A stretch of 64,000 nt of DNA from Streptomyces flavofungini (GCF_014650815.1 NZ_BMVR01000007.1:316976-380975); one strand, 5' to 3'; counted from the stretch's first letter, positions 7,702-17,689 are shown. The notes: a model not told the origin generated them from the letters alone. Translations and numbers: made by a program.

Positions 7702-7728
7702 GACGGAACAGCTCGGCGAGTTGTGACA
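7702..7728 (-). promoter_or_regulatory. ECF41 promoter of the CMD gene (exact consensus)
   Basis: Minus-strand TGTCACA (7728-7722), then exactly 16 nt, then CGTC (7705-7702). This is the full published ECF41 target TGTCACA-N16-CGTC with no mismatch. It ends 40 nt before the CMD ATG, leaving a short untranslated leader. Confidence 0.8.
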
Positions 7729-7814
7729 TGGACCGATGTGACCTGCCTCTCCCGCGGCGCGGGCAGCGGCCGCGGGCGCCGGGATTCCGGCGGGGGCCGT
7801 CCGGTCGTGCGAGG

Positions 7815-8774
7815 TCACGCGCTCCGGTCGTGGTCGGAGCGCGCGCGGAAGGTACGGCGGTACGTGTCCGGGGGCACACCGACCGTCCGGTTGAAGTGGC
7901 GGCGCAGTGTCGTGGCCGTGCCCATGCCGGTGGCCTCGGCGACGGCGTCGACGCTGTCGCCGGTCCGCTCCAGCAACTCCTGGGCGCGGTGGATCCGTTG
8001 CGTCAGGAGCCACTGCAGCGGGGTGGTGCCGGTCGCCGCCCTGAAGTGCCGGGCCAGGTGGCGCGAGCTCATCCGCGCCTCGCGCGCCAGGTCCTCCACG
8101 GTCAGCGGCTGGTCCAGGCGCTCGATCGCCCAGGTGAAGAGCGCGGCGAGCGGATGGTCGTCCTGGGCGGGCACCGGCGCGGCGACGAACTGGGCCTGGC
8201 CGCCGTCCCGGTGTGGCGGGACGACCAGGCGGCGGGCGACGGCGTTGGCGGTCGACGAGCCGTGGTCGAGGCGGACGAGGTGCAGGCACAGATCCAGTGC
8301 GGCGGCCTTGCCCGCGGAGGTGAGGACGCTGCCGTTGTCCACGTAGAGGACGTCCGCGTCGACCTCCACCTCCGGGTAGCGGTCGGCCAGGACCTCGGTG
8401 TGCGCCCAGTGCGTCGTCGCGCGCTTGTGGTCCAGCAGCCCGGCGGCGGCCAGCACGAACGCGCCCGTGCACAGGGAGGCGACGCGCGCGCCCGCCTCAT
8501 GGGCCGCGCGCACCGCGCCGATGAGGTCGGCGGGCGGGGGCACGTCGACGTCCGCCCAGGCGGGGACGATCACGGTGTCGGCACGCCGGATCCGGTCGAG
8601 GCCCGCGTCGGGCTCCAGCGCGAACCGGCCGACCCGCACCGCGCCCGACCCGCAGACGGCCAGGTCGTACCACGGCCCCGGCACGCTCGGCGGGGCGGAG
8701 CCGAACACCTCGTACGCCACGGACAGTTCGAACGGCATCATTCCGTCGGTGACGGCCAGCGCGACAAGACCCAT
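7815..8774 (-). CDS. GlxA/FtrA-type AraC family transcriptional regulator
   Basis: 319 aa from the ATG at 8774. The N-terminal DJ-1/PfpI-like domain begins MGLVALAVTDGMMPFELSVA and carries the elbow VASLCTGAFVLAAAGLLD; its Cys is present. The C-terminal AraC domain has two helix-turn-helices (LTVEDLAREARMSSRHLARH and VDAVAEATGMGTATTLRRHF). Such regulators sense small molecules or aldehydes through the DJ-1 domain. An in-frame ATG 21 bases upstream is possible, but TACAAT placed seven bases before 8774 argues for a leaderless start. It is divergent from the saccharopine-dehydrogenase-like gene, its most likely target. Confidence 0.88.
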   Translation of the reverse strand: MGLVALAVTDGMMPFELSVAYEVFGSAPPSVPGPWYDLAVCGSGAVRVGRFALEPDAGLDRIRRADTVIVPAWADVDVPPPADLIGAVRAAHEAGARVASLCTGAFVLAAAGLLDHKRATTHWAHTEVLADRYPEVEVDADVLYVDNGSVLTSAGKAAALDLCLHLVRLDHGSSTANAVARRLVVPPHRDGGQAQFVAAPVPAQDDHPLAALFTWAIERLDQPLTVEDLAREARMSSRHLARHFRAATGTTPLQWLLTQRIHRAQELLERTGDSVDAVAEATGMGTATTLRRHFNRTVGVPPDTYRRTFRARSDHDRSA

Positions 8775-8781
8775 GTCGGAA

Positions 8782-8787
8782 ATTGTA
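8782..8787 (-). promoter_or_regulatory. Candidate -10 for leaderless GlxA-type regulator mRNA
   Basis: Minus-strand TACAAT ends seven bases before the ATG at 8774, the same geometry as at the antitoxin gene (4998-5003). There is no ribosome-binding site in the gap, so initiation on the A of ATG is plausible. Confidence 0.45.
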
Positions 8788-8914
8788 CGGGGCATGTCGT
8801 TCCGGACACTCGTCGCGGACGCCCGTGCCCGCCAGGATGGTCGCAGTGGATCACACGGAGACGCTGTGACCAACGAAAACAGCATGAACATCGGAACGGG
8901 GAGAGGTCGGGATC

Positions 8915-9943
8915 ATGGGTACGGGACAGCGAGTGCTGGTGTTCGGCGCGTACGGGCACACGGGGCGGTTCGTGGTGGCGGAGTTGCGGGACCGGGGGTT
9001 CGTGCCGGTTCTCTCCGGCCGTGACGCGGACAGGCTGCGGGACCTCGCGGCGTCCCACGAGGGGCTCGAAGTCCGCCCGGCGACGGTCGACGACGCGGAT
9101 GCGCTGGACCGTGCGCTCGCGGGTGCGGCGGCTGTGATCAACGCGGCCGGGCCCTTCGCCACGACGGCCGCCCCGCTGATCGAGGCGGCGCTGCGCGCGG
9201 GCATCCCGTACGTGGACGTGGCGGCCGAGATCGAGGCCAACGTCGACACGTTCGCGCGGTACGCGGACCGCGCCCGCGCCGAGGGTGCGGTGATCGTGCC
9301 CGCCATGGCGTTCTACGGCGGCCTCGGCGACCTGCTTGCCACCGCCGCACTGGGCGACTGGACGGCGGCCGACGAGGTGCACATCGCGTACGGGCTGAGC
9401 AGTTGGCACCCCACCGCCGGGACGCGCACCGCGGGCGCGGTCTCCCGGGAGCGCCGCGACAGCCGCCGCGTCCTCTACACCGACGGGCGCCTGGAGTATC
9501 GCGACGACCAGGCACCCACCCTGAAGTGGGACTTCCCGGACCCGATGGGCACCCGGTCCGTCATCGGGGAGTTCACGATGGCCGACGCCGTCACCATCAC
9601 CAGCCACCTGCCGGTGCCGGAGGTGCGCGGCTACATGACGGTCGAGGCCGTCCGGGACCTCGCTGCCGCGGACACCCCGGCGCCCGCCCCGGTCGACGAC
9701 AGCGGCCGCTCCGCGCAGACCTTCCTCCTCGACGTCGTCGTGCGCTCCGGCGCCGAGGAGCGGCGCGCTGTGGCACGGGGCCAGGACATCTACGCCGTCA
9801 GCGCGCCGCTCGCGGTGGAGGCGGTCGAGCGGATCCTCACGGGGCGCACCAGGGCGACGGGGGTGGCATCGGCGGGGGAGCTGTTCGACGCGGACGACTT
9901 CCTCCGCGCGCTGTCCCCGCACATCTCCTTCGAACTGCTCTAG
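8915..9943 (+). CDS. Saccharopine dehydrogenase-like NAD(P)-binding protein
   Basis: 342 aa with GGGGAGAGG upstream of the ATG. A Rossmann nucleotide-binding segment opens the protein (VLVFGAYGHTGRFVVAELRD, then VLSGRDADRLRDLA). It is followed by the saccharopine dehydrogenase-type AAAVINAAGPFATTAAPLIE and IPYVDVAAEIEANVDTF blocks. The ~200-residue C-terminal half is the less conserved domain. Relatives include trans-acting enoyl reductases and lipid oxidoreductases; the substrate is not evident. Its position divergent to the GlxA-type regulator suggests control by it. Confidence 0.85.
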   Translation: MGTGQRVLVFGAYGHTGRFVVAELRDRGFVPVLSGRDADRLRDLAASHEGLEVRPATVDDADALDRALAGAAAVINAAGPFATTAAPLIEAALRAGIPYVDVAAEIEANVDTFARYADRARAEGAVIVPAMAFYGGLGDLLATAALGDWTAADEVHIAYGLSSWHPTAGTRTAGAVSRERRDSRRVLYTDGRLEYRDDQAPTLKWDFPDPMGTRSVIGEFTMADAVTITSHLPVPEVRGYMTVEAVRDLAAADTPAPAPVDDSGRSAQTFLLDVVVRSGAEERRAVARGQDIYAVSAPLAVEAVERILTGRTRATGVASAGELFDADDFLRALSPHISFELL

Positions 9944-10099
9944 CGGACGGTGCGGGGCGCCAGTTGGTGTGCGGTTGGTGGGTCAGTGTCCTGTTCCGGC
10001 TGGCTCGCATCTGCTGAGCGGAGATGCTTCTTCGAGCTCGGGCCGTCGGTGCCGATCCGGCCGGGCGGGTACGGCTGGACCAAGGGCGTGGACCAGCGC

Positions 10100-10120
10100 A
10101 TTCCCAATGGAGACGGGAAT
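10100..10120 (+). promoter_or_regulatory. Inverted repeat in the leader of the six-gene operon
   Basis: ATTCCC-N9-GGGAAT (perfect 6-bp arms) lies in the 310-bp gene-free stretch 9944-10253 and is followed by an AT-rich GAATAAT. It may be an operator overlapping the promoter of the large downstream operon. Apart from this, the stretch shows no coding potential I trust. Confidence 0.35.
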
Positions 10121-10253
10121 TCCGAATAATCCCGAAATCCGGCCGCTTTCCGACTTGTTCCAGCCATGCGGGTAGCGCGCGTTCTCCCGGGCCCGAGGCG
10201 GTGGCAGGATCGGGCTCCTTCGCCTTGAGGGAGAACGGCCAGCAGGAGCGATC

Positions 10254-12884
10254 ATGGTTGATGCAATCACCACTCCCGTTGATCTGCTGGTGTTTCCGCA
10301 CCTCGATCTGCACGTCGTGCTCAACGACACCCCCAAGCTCAAGATTGAGGTAGTCCGCCGCACCTTCACCGATATCAAACCCAGCCCCTTCACGCTGACT
10401 CCGGAAATGACGAACAGCGTGGTCCACTTCTTCGCCCCGCATCAGCCGACCGGGCAACGGCTGAACAATCGCCCCACAGTGGACCCCGCCACCGGCATCG
10501 TCACGGCGACGACGCCCGGGGTCTATCTGTTCCAGATCACGGTCGGGGTCGGCGGCGGCGCGGGCTCCGTGGTGGGCAGGCTCCAGGTGCACGAGCGGAT
10601 ACTCGACTGGTGGTTCGGGAACGACTCCCTCACGACGGCCCGCGATCTCACGCACGCGCACGCGCAGCCGACGATCTACGCCAGGTTCAGCGAACATCCG
10701 GCGGCCGGCACGGATGCCGTGGGAGACATCACCGGGCACGGATATGTCCCGCTGCGCTCGGCGAATTCCACGAAGGTCGATATCGACCCTCGGGGCAGGC
10801 TGCGGGGAAAGGAAGAGTCGGACGTACCGGTGGAGATCAGCGGTACGTTCCTCGGGAAAACCAACATCCTTCCGGTGCGGGTGGTCAACTTCGCCCGGCC
10901 CCGATTCACGGTCCGCACCGTACGCCGCCAGGATCTTTCACGTCCGGAAGGGAAGTCGAACGTCATCTTCCTTTCGGAGGGATTCGGAGAGCAGGACAGG
11001 CCGCAGTTCGACGAGATTGTCGAGCGGACAGTGAAAGCGATGTTCGAGGCGCCCCGGCACGAGCCGTTCGGGCTGCTGCGGGACAATTTCAATGTCTTCC
11101 AGTGCTTCGAACCGTCCCAGGAACGGCTCCACCTCACCGTCGGCAACCGTGTCGTGGACAAGCCGGGCACCGGGGTCGACCTCACCCAGTGCCGCATTCC
11201 GCACCCGCAGCACCTGCCGGGGACCCCGACGAACAGCTACACCCTCCAGCAACTGATCGAGCGCGTCGGCCTGCCGATGCGCAACGAAAGCCGGCCCTTC
11301 GACGGGTTCAAGGCCTTGTGGAGTGGCCAGAGCCTGCCCGACTTCGACCCGGCCGGGGTGAACGACCTGCTGATCAAGACGTGGATGGCGCACCAGTCCG
11401 ACGGGTTCCTGCAGACCGCGGACACGCTGCACGGCTTCTATCTCGGCAGCCGGTGGGCGGACGGCAGCAGGATCGTCACCGTCGGCAACACGGCGGCGCC
11501 GCCGCCCGCGGCCGACGATCCCGCCGACCCCAACCTCAAGAAGTTCATAGCGCGGCTCTACGACTTCTACAAAGCCCCGCTCACCCAGTCGTTGGGGCTC
11601 GACCCGCGCAGGCACGCGCCCGAGCTCTACGCGACGGCGGGCACCACGAACGCCGGGAACTCGGTCCTGACCTATCTCGACGGTCTGTTCACCGCGGACC
11701 TGCCGTCGCCCAACATCGGAGCGGTCTGGACCCCGGACGACACGAAGTTCAAGCGGAGCCGGGGCCTGGTCGGGGTTCTCGTCCACGACGCGCTCCTGGG
11801 CGGTCAGGCGCTCAACAACGGGACGTTGATGGCCACGACCCTGGGTATGCGGAGCCGGGTCGAGTTCGCCACGGACCCCAAGGACCCCCCGGGCCGACCG
11901 ATCATGCGGCGCGTCCGGCCCCGGCCCGTTCCGCCCGACAACCGCCACGGCGTCGTCGAGTTCGGCCACCTCATCAACACGGTGGTGCACGAGTTCGGCC
12001 ACAACTTCGCCCTCGGCGACGAGTACGAGGACTCCGGCGGCGACGACGCGAACGCCACCGGATTCCCCCAGGACGTGAAGCTCGACAACCTGGCGAGCAT
12101 CGGGTTCCTGCGGATCCCCGCCACCCCGCCGGGCCGGCGGCTCGACGGCGCCAAGGTGAAGTGGTTCGTCCTGCCACGGATGCGGGTGTCCGGCAGGCTC
12201 CTCGAGGCCTCGAAGGCGACCCCCGCCGGTATCGAGATCACCGTGGGGACGACCGGATTCGACAAGTGGGTGAAGGCATGGGCCGACAACGCCACCGTCA
12301 GCCTGCAGAACTTCGCCGCGAACGAGTTCAACCTGCAGCTCCCGCTCCAGACCGGCCCCGCGCAGGCGCTCAAGGACCTGCCGTTCGCCGACAGGCCGGA
12401 CGAGAGCCGCGGCGCCTTCGTGCTGCGGACGCCGGGCAGCGTCGGGGTGTTCGCCAAGGACTCACGGGTGTTCGTACGGCTCAAGGACAAGACGGGCAAC
12501 GACGAGGTCATCGTCCCCAGGCCGGTCCTGGACTTCTTCAACAGCGCCGCCAACCCGCGCAACCACCTGCCGCTGAACCGTGACCGCGACACCACGCGGC
12601 CGAGCGGGCTGAGAGAGGCCGACACCGACCTGCCCGTCGCCATTCCGGGGTTCGTGCCGCCGCGCTACCCGTATCAGCTCGTCGGCATCTTCGAAGGCGG
12701 AAACCACTTCGCCGGCGGCTACTACCGCGCCTCCGGCGAGTGCAAGATGCGCGGCCAGGACAAGGAACAGAACGTCCACGACCACCGGGGCGAGTTCTGC
12801 TTCCTCTGCAAGTGGCTGATCGTCAACCTCGTCGACCCGGCCCAGCACGCCCTGCTCGACGCGCGGCACTACCCGAGGGCGTGA
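10254..12884 (+). CDS. M64-like zinc metallopeptidase, first gene of the giant-protein operon
   Basis: 876 aa; AGGAGCG precedes the ATG. Residues ~1-110 look like an Ig-like beta domain (VYLFQITVGVGGG). Around 235 comes the M64-type opening SNVIFLSEGFGEQDRPQFDE. The zinc site HEFGHNFALGDEYED starts near residue 579 (HExxH plus downstream acidic ligand), and near the C-terminus GGYYRASGECKMR matches the M64 C-terminal substrate-cleft motif. IgA-peptidase M64 enzymes are usually exported, but no signal peptide is visible here. It lies one base before the DUF6603 gene, so translation is coupled. The peptidase may process other products of the operon; that is inference. Confidence 0.72.
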   Translation: MVDAITTPVDLLVFPHLDLHVVLNDTPKLKIEVVRRTFTDIKPSPFTLTPEMTNSVVHFFAPHQPTGQRLNNRPTVDPATGIVTATTPGVYLFQITVGVGGGAGSVVGRLQVHERILDWWFGNDSLTTARDLTHAHAQPTIYARFSEHPAAGTDAVGDITGHGYVPLRSANSTKVDIDPRGRLRGKEESDVPVEISGTFLGKTNILPVRVVNFARPRFTVRTVRRQDLSRPEGKSNVIFLSEGFGEQDRPQFDEIVERTVKAMFEAPRHEPFGLLRDNFNVFQCFEPSQERLHLTVGNRVVDKPGTGVDLTQCRIPHPQHLPGTPTNSYTLQQLIERVGLPMRNESRPFDGFKALWSGQSLPDFDPAGVNDLLIKTWMAHQSDGFLQTADTLHGFYLGSRWADGSRIVTVGNTAAPPPAADDPADPNLKKFIARLYDFYKAPLTQSLGLDPRRHAPELYATAGTTNAGNSVLTYLDGLFTADLPSPNIGAVWTPDDTKFKRSRGLVGVLVHDALLGGQALNNGTLMATTLGMRSRVEFATDPKDPPGRPIMRRVRPRPVPPDNRHGVVEFGHLINTVVHEFGHNFALGDEYEDSGGDDANATGFPQDVKLDNLASIGFLRIPATPPGRRLDGAKVKWFVLPRMRVSGRLLEASKATPAGIEITVGTTGFDKWVKAWADNATVSLQNFAANEFNLQLPLQTGPAQALKDLPFADRPDESRGAFVLRTPGSVGVFAKDSRVFVRLKDKTGNDEVIVPRPVLDFFNSAANPRNHLPLNRDRDTTRPSGLREADTDLPVAIPGFVPPRYPYQLVGIFEGGNHFAGGYYRASGECKMRGQDKEQNVHDHRGEFCFLCKWLIVNLVDPAQHALLDARHYPRA

Positions 12885-12885
12885 C

Positions 12886-15800
12886 ATGGCTGAACAGGGC
12901 ACCTTCGACAAGCTCGCCACCGAGGTCGGGCAGGCACTGCTGCCGCTGCGCGACGCGATCGCCTCTCCCCAGGCCTTCGTGGGCCTCCTGCGGGAACTCG
13001 GCTGGGCCGTCGACGAACCCCCGGCCCCGCTGCGCGCGCTCGGTACCAGCGTGGACACGCTGTACAACAGCCTGCGGCGCCTCCTTGGGGACGGCGGGCT
13101 CAACGAGGGCGCGCCCGGCGTCCGCGAGCCGGCGCCCGTCAAGCCCGAGTCCACGACCGCCGCCGATGTCGCCGCCGACGAAGCGGCCCGGGTGATCGCC
13201 GCCGTCCAGGGCCTGGTGACCGCGATCCGTGACATCGCCGACGCGCCCGATGCGGTCATCCCGCCCGCCCTGCGCGCCGACGGGTTCCGTGAGCAGTTTC
13301 CCCGGCAACTCCTCGACCACCTGGTCATCAGCTACCTCCGGCGCTTCCACCCGTCCGTGGGCTTCGGACTGCGCGCGCTCGGGATCGTCAAGGCGGTCTA
13401 CGTGCCGCCCACGGGCAGCCGTCCCGCACACACCCGCATGACGCTCGACGTGACCGACCTCCCCAAGGTCCTCGACGATCCGTCGCTCGTGCTGAAGAAC
13501 GCGTACGGCTGGGGCGAGCCCGGCTTCGACTTCGCGTCGCTGGCCGAACAGTTCGACAACCTCTTCATGGCCCTGGGCTTCGACGTGCGGATCGACACGC
13601 TGTCGGACGGCGCGGAGGCGGCCGTCCAGGGACCGCGCTCCCAGCCCCTGGACCCGGCGGCCGAGGCGGTCAGTGTGATCGCCGTCGACCAGGCGGTGGG
13701 AGAGGAGGGCGACGCACGGATGCGGGGTTCCGTTCGGCTCGTGCGGGTGCCGCCCGCGACGGCCGACGGGGCGCCGGGGGTGGCTTTGCTGCCGTCCTTC
13801 ACGGGGGCGCTGGGGCTGCGGTTCGAGGTCGTGCCCGGTCTCACCGTCACCGTACGCAGCAGCCTCGACCTCCAGGGCGGCGTGGCGCTCCTCGCCCGTC
13901 CCGGGCAGCCCCTCGACATGGTCTTCGGGTTCGAGTCGGACGACGCGCCCGTGCACGCGGCGGGCGCGATCGAGGTGGCCGCCGAAGCATCGGACGCGGA
14001 CAAGGAACCGGTGGTGCTCCTGGGCGAGCCGGGACGCACCCGGCTGACGTTCCGCACGGTCGGCGGCACAGGGGGCGTCCGGATCGACGGCGACGACGTG
14101 GACTTCTTCGCCGAACTCGACCTCAAGGGGCTTGAGTTCGTCTTCCAGCCCGGCGAGGACGCCGACGGCTTCCTCGCCGCGGTCCTTCCGGACGACGGGT
14201 TCAGCATCGGCGCCGACCTCGCGCTCGGCATCTCCCACCGCGACGGTTTCTCCTTCCGCGGCACCTCCAACCTGGACCTCCGGATCCCCGTCGGCCGACG
14301 CGTCGGACCCGTCGAGATCCAGCACCTCACGGTCTCCGCGGTGCCCTCCGGCGGGGCTCTGCCGATCAGCCTCGGCGCCACGTTCAAGGCCGCACTCGGC
14401 CCCGTCACCGCCGTGGTGGACAAGGTCGGCCTCACCGCCCTGTTCGAGGGGCGCCCCGGGCAGGACGGGAACCTCGGCCCGCTCGACGTGTCCCTCGGCT
14501 TCAAGCCGCCCGGCGGCGCGGGCCTCTCGGTCGACTCGGGCCTGGTGCGCGGGGGCGGCTTCCTCGCCTTCGACCCCGCACGCGGCGAGTACGCGGGGGC
14601 GATGGAGCTGGAGTTTGCCGACTTCCTGGCGCTCAAGGCCGTCGGCCTGGTCAGCACCAGGATGCCGGACGGCGCCAAGGGGTTCTCGCTGCTGATCGTG
14701 CTCACCGCCGACTTCGGCGAGGGCATCCAACTCGGCTACGGCTTCACCCTGCTCGCGGTCGGCGGCCTGATCGGCCTGAACCGCGGCATGAACCTCCAGG
14801 CACTCGCGGAAGGCATCCGTACGGGCTCCATCGAATCCGTGATGTTCCCGCGCGACGTGATCGCCAACGCGCCGCGCATCCTCTCCGACCTCAACGCGTT
14901 CTTCCCGCCCGAAGAGGGCACGTTCCTCATCGGCCCCATGGCCAGGATCGGCTGGGCCACCCCGACGCTGGTGAGCATCTCCCTCGGACTGATCATCGAG
15001 ATCCCCGGCAACATCGCCGTCCTCGGCACCCTGCGCGCCACCCTGCCGAACCCGAAGCTGCCCCTCCTCGACCTCCGCGTCGACTTCTTCGGCGCGCTGG
15101 AACCGGGCAAGAAACGGCTGTGGTTCGAGGCGCGGCTCGTGGACTCGCACGTCCTGACCATGCCGCTCGACGGCGGCCTGGGCATCCTGGTGGCGTGGGG
15201 CGACAACCCCGACCTGGTGCTCACCGTCGGCGGCTTCCACCCCTCGTACCAGCCACCGGCACTGCCCTTCGCCGTGCCCGAGCGGCTGTCCCTCGACCTG
15301 CTGCACCGCGACAGGCAACTGATCCGCGTCTCCGGCTACTTCGCCATCACCAGCAACACCGTCCAGTTCGGTGCGCTCGCCGAACTCCGGCTCGGCTTCG
15401 GCGGCTTCGGCATCGAGGGGCACCTCAGCTTCGACGCGCTGTTCCAGTTCAACCCGTTCCGGTTCGACATCGCCATCAGCGCGGAGGTCTCGCTCAAGGC
15501 CTTCGGGGTCGGCGTGTTCAGCATCGACCTGCGCTTCCGGCTCGAAGGACCGGCACCCTGGCGGGCCCACGGCAGGGGATCCATCGGGTTCCTGTTCTTC
15601 TCCGTCTCCGCCGACTTCGACATCACCTGGGGCGAGAGCCGCACCACCACACTGCCGCCCGTCCAGGTCCTGCCGCTGCTCGCCGCCGAACTGCGCAAGA
15701 CCGAGGGCTGGGGGACCCGCCTGCCCACCGGCAGCGGCAAGCCGCTGGTCAGCCTCCGCCAACTGCCCCCGTCCGACGACCTGGTGCTGCATCCGCTGGG

Positions 15801-17649
15801 CACGCTGTCCGTGCAGCAGCGGGCGCTGCCGCTCAACGTGCGCCTCGACAAGGTCGGCCAGCAGCGCGCGGCCGACGGCAGGCGGTTCACCGTCGCGCCC
15901 GCGCCGGGCAGCGGGCTCGTGCGGGTCTCCGACACCGGCGACAAGTTCGCCATGGCCCAGTACCAGGACATGAGCGACGCAGCGAAGCTGTCGAGCCCCG
16001 CGTACGAGACGCAGGACACCGGTCTCGAACTCACCGCTGCCGCAGGCACGCTGGCGTCCGCGCGCGTCGTGCGCCGCAGCGCGCGCTACGAGCTGCACAT
16101 CCTGGACAGCGCGCCGTCCCCGAACGGCGCGCGCGGCGCGGCCGACGACGAAGGGCCGAAGGCCGAGCCGCCCGCACGCCTTTCCGCCGGGCGCACCAAG
16201 CGGTTCCACAGCGTCAGCCCCGCCGTCTTCGACGGGCTGCTCCAGGGGAGCAGCACCAGCAGGTCGCCGCTGTCCCGGCGCGAGGCGCTGCTGCGGCAGC
16301 CGTTCGCGACGGCCGACACCGTGCGCGTCGCCGACCAGCGGTTCGTCGTCGCGTACCGCCGCAGCAACGTGCCCGCGCTGCCGCCCCGCACCCTCGGCCG
16401 CGGGTCCTCCGGCGGCTCCGTGGACTTCCGCAACCAGGCCACGGCGGCCGACGCCCTCGCCGACTTCGTCGCCGCCGACCCGACGCTGGCCGGGCTGCTG
16501 CACGTCATCCCCGCAGCCGAGGCGGCGGTGGCGCCGTTCGTCCCCGGCACCTGGGCGGACACCGGGACGCTGCCCACCCCGGTGGCCCAGGTCGACACGG
16601 TGGTCCTCGCCACCGGCAAGGCCCTGCTCGCCGGGGGCACCGGCGCGACGGGTACGGCACTCGCCGCGGCAGTGCTCTTCGACCCGACCTCCGGCGCCTG
16701 GTCGCCATCGGCCCCGCTGGCGGTGGCCCGCCGCCTGCACACCACCACCCGGCTCGCCGACGGCCGGGTCCTCGCCGCCGGTGGGCGGGGCGCGGACGGC
16801 GCGCCCCTGGCCGCCGCCGAGGTGTTCGACCCGGCCGCCGGGGCGTGGACGCCGTCCGGTCCGATGGGCGCGGCCAGGTTCGGGCACTCCGCGACGCCGC
16901 TGCCCGGTGGCCGGGTGCTCGCGGCCGGCGGCAGCGCCGCCCGGGGCGGGCAGGGCTTCGGCGCGCTCCGCTCCGCCGAGCTGTTCGACCCCGCGACGCG
17001 CGCCTGGACCGCCACGGTGCCGATGACCGACGCCCGTACCGGCCATCAGGCCGTTCTCCTGCGCGACGGCCGGGTGCTGGTCGTGGGCGGAGCGCTGCCC
17101 ACGGGTGGCACGGGTGACGCGGCGCTCGCGTACTGCGAGCTGTACGACCCGGCCAGCGGCACCTGGAGCCCCACCGGAAGCCTGCACACGGCCCGCACGG
17201 GCCACCAGGGGACCCTGCTGCCCGACGGCCGGGTCCTGGTCACGGGCGGCGAGGCGGCCGTCGCGGCGGGCGGCACGTTCAGCCCGCGCGCCCTGGCCAC
17301 CGCCGAGCTGTACGACCCCCTCACCGGAACCTGGACCGCCGCGGCCCCCATGCCCGGCGGCCGCGCCCGGCACCGCGCGCTGCTCACGCGCGCGGGAGAC
17401 GTCCTGGTCATCGGCGGCACCACGGGCCCCGCCAGCACGGCGGGCTTCCGGAGCGTGCTCGCGTACGACCCGGCGGCGGGCACCTGGACCAGGATCGCGG
17501 GCCTCTCCCGGGGCAGGTGGTCCACCGCCGTGGCCGAACTCGCCGACGACCGCGTGCTGGTGACCGGCGGCATCGCCGCGGCGGGCGCCGCGGCGCCGGG
17601 CCCCGAACCGCTCCAGCTCGCCGCCACGGGAGAGGCGCTGATCCCATGA
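12886..17649 (+). CDS. DUF6603-like giant protein with C-terminal kelch propeller
   Basis: 1587 aa, starting one base after the preceding stop. Residues ~1-150 are helical. The middle (~250-1020) is a long run of amphipathic beta strands with repeated LxxRVDFFG- and GLSVDSGLVRGGGFLAFD-type blocks, as in DUF6603 proteins (including PALPFAVPERLSLDLLHRD and the FALAELRLGFGGFGIEGHLS-like region); this resembles a beta-helix or barrel-like architecture. From about 1220 there are about six kelch repeats (blade pattern RTGHQAVLLRDGRVLVVGG then CELYDPASGTWSPTGSL). No signal peptide or transmembrane helix is visible. The function is unknown; the kelch part closely resembles the next gene product. The long minus-strand open frame opposite this gene is a shadow. 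Confidence 0.8.
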   Translation: MAEQGTFDKLATEVGQALLPLRDAIASPQAFVGLLRELGWAVDEPPAPLRALGTSVDTLYNSLRRLLGDGGLNEGAPGVREPAPVKPESTTAADVAADEAARVIAAVQGLVTAIRDIADAPDAVIPPALRADGFREQFPRQLLDHLVISYLRRFHPSVGFGLRALGIVKAVYVPPTGSRPAHTRMTLDVTDLPKVLDDPSLVLKNAYGWGEPGFDFASLAEQFDNLFMALGFDVRIDTLSDGAEAAVQGPRSQPLDPAAEAVSVIAVDQAVGEEGDARMRGSVRLVRVPPATADGAPGVALLPSFTGALGLRFEVVPGLTVTVRSSLDLQGGVALLARPGQPLDMVFGFESDDAPVHAAGAIEVAAEASDADKEPVVLLGEPGRTRLTFRTVGGTGGVRIDGDDVDFFAELDLKGLEFVFQPGEDADGFLAAVLPDDGFSIGADLALGISHRDGFSFRGTSNLDLRIPVGRRVGPVEIQHLTVSAVPSGGALPISLGATFKAALGPVTAVVDKVGLTALFEGRPGQDGNLGPLDVSLGFKPPGGAGLSVDSGLVRGGGFLAFDPARGEYAGAMELEFADFLALKAVGLVSTRMPDGAKGFSLLIVLTADFGEGIQLGYGFTLLAVGGLIGLNRGMNLQALAEGIRTGSIESVMFPRDVIANAPRILSDLNAFFPPEEGTFLIGPMARIGWATPTLVSISLGLIIEIPGNIAVLGTLRATLPNPKLPLLDLRVDFFGALEPGKKRLWFEARLVDSHVLTMPLDGGLGILVAWGDNPDLVLTVGGFHPSYQPPALPFAVPERLSLDLLHRDRQLIRVSGYFAITSNTVQFGALAELRLGFGGFGIEGHLSFDALFQFNPFRFDIAISAEVSLKAFGVGVFSIDLRFRLEGPAPWRAHGRGSIGFLFFSVSADFDITWGESRTTTLPPVQVLPLLAAELRKTEGWGTRLPTGSGKPLVSLRQLPPSDDLVLHPLGTLSVQQRALPLNVRLDKVGQQRAADGRRFTVAPAPGSGLVRVSDTGDKFAMAQYQDMSDAAKLSSPAYETQDTGLELTAAAGTLASARVVRRSARYELHILDSAPSPNGARGAADDEGPKAEPPARLSAGRTKRFHSVSPAVFDGLLQGSSTSRSPLSRREALLRQPFATADTVRVADQRFVVAYRRSNVPALPPRTLGRGSSGGSVDFRNQATAADALADFVAADPTLAGLLHVIPAAEAAVAPFVPGTWADTGTLPTPVAQVDTVVLATGKALLAGGTGATGTALAAAVLFDPTSGAWSPSAPLAVARRLHTTTRLADGRVLAAGGRGADGAPLAAAEVFDPAAGAWTPSGPMGAARFGHSATPLPGGRVLAAGGSAARGGQGFGALRSAELFDPATRAWTATVPMTDARTGHQAVLLRDGRVLVVGGALPTGGTGDAALAYCELYDPASGTWSPTGSLHTARTGHQGTLLPDGRVLVTGGEAAVAAGGTFSPRALATAELYDPLTGTWTAAAPMPGGRARHRALLTRAGDVLVIGGTTGPASTAGFRSVLAYDPAAGTWTRIAGLSRGRWSTAVAELADDRVLVTGGIAAAGAAAPGPEPLQLAATGEALIP

Positions 17650-17689
17650 CCACCACCACGTGCACGGACGGCGCACCCGAGGAGCTTCG

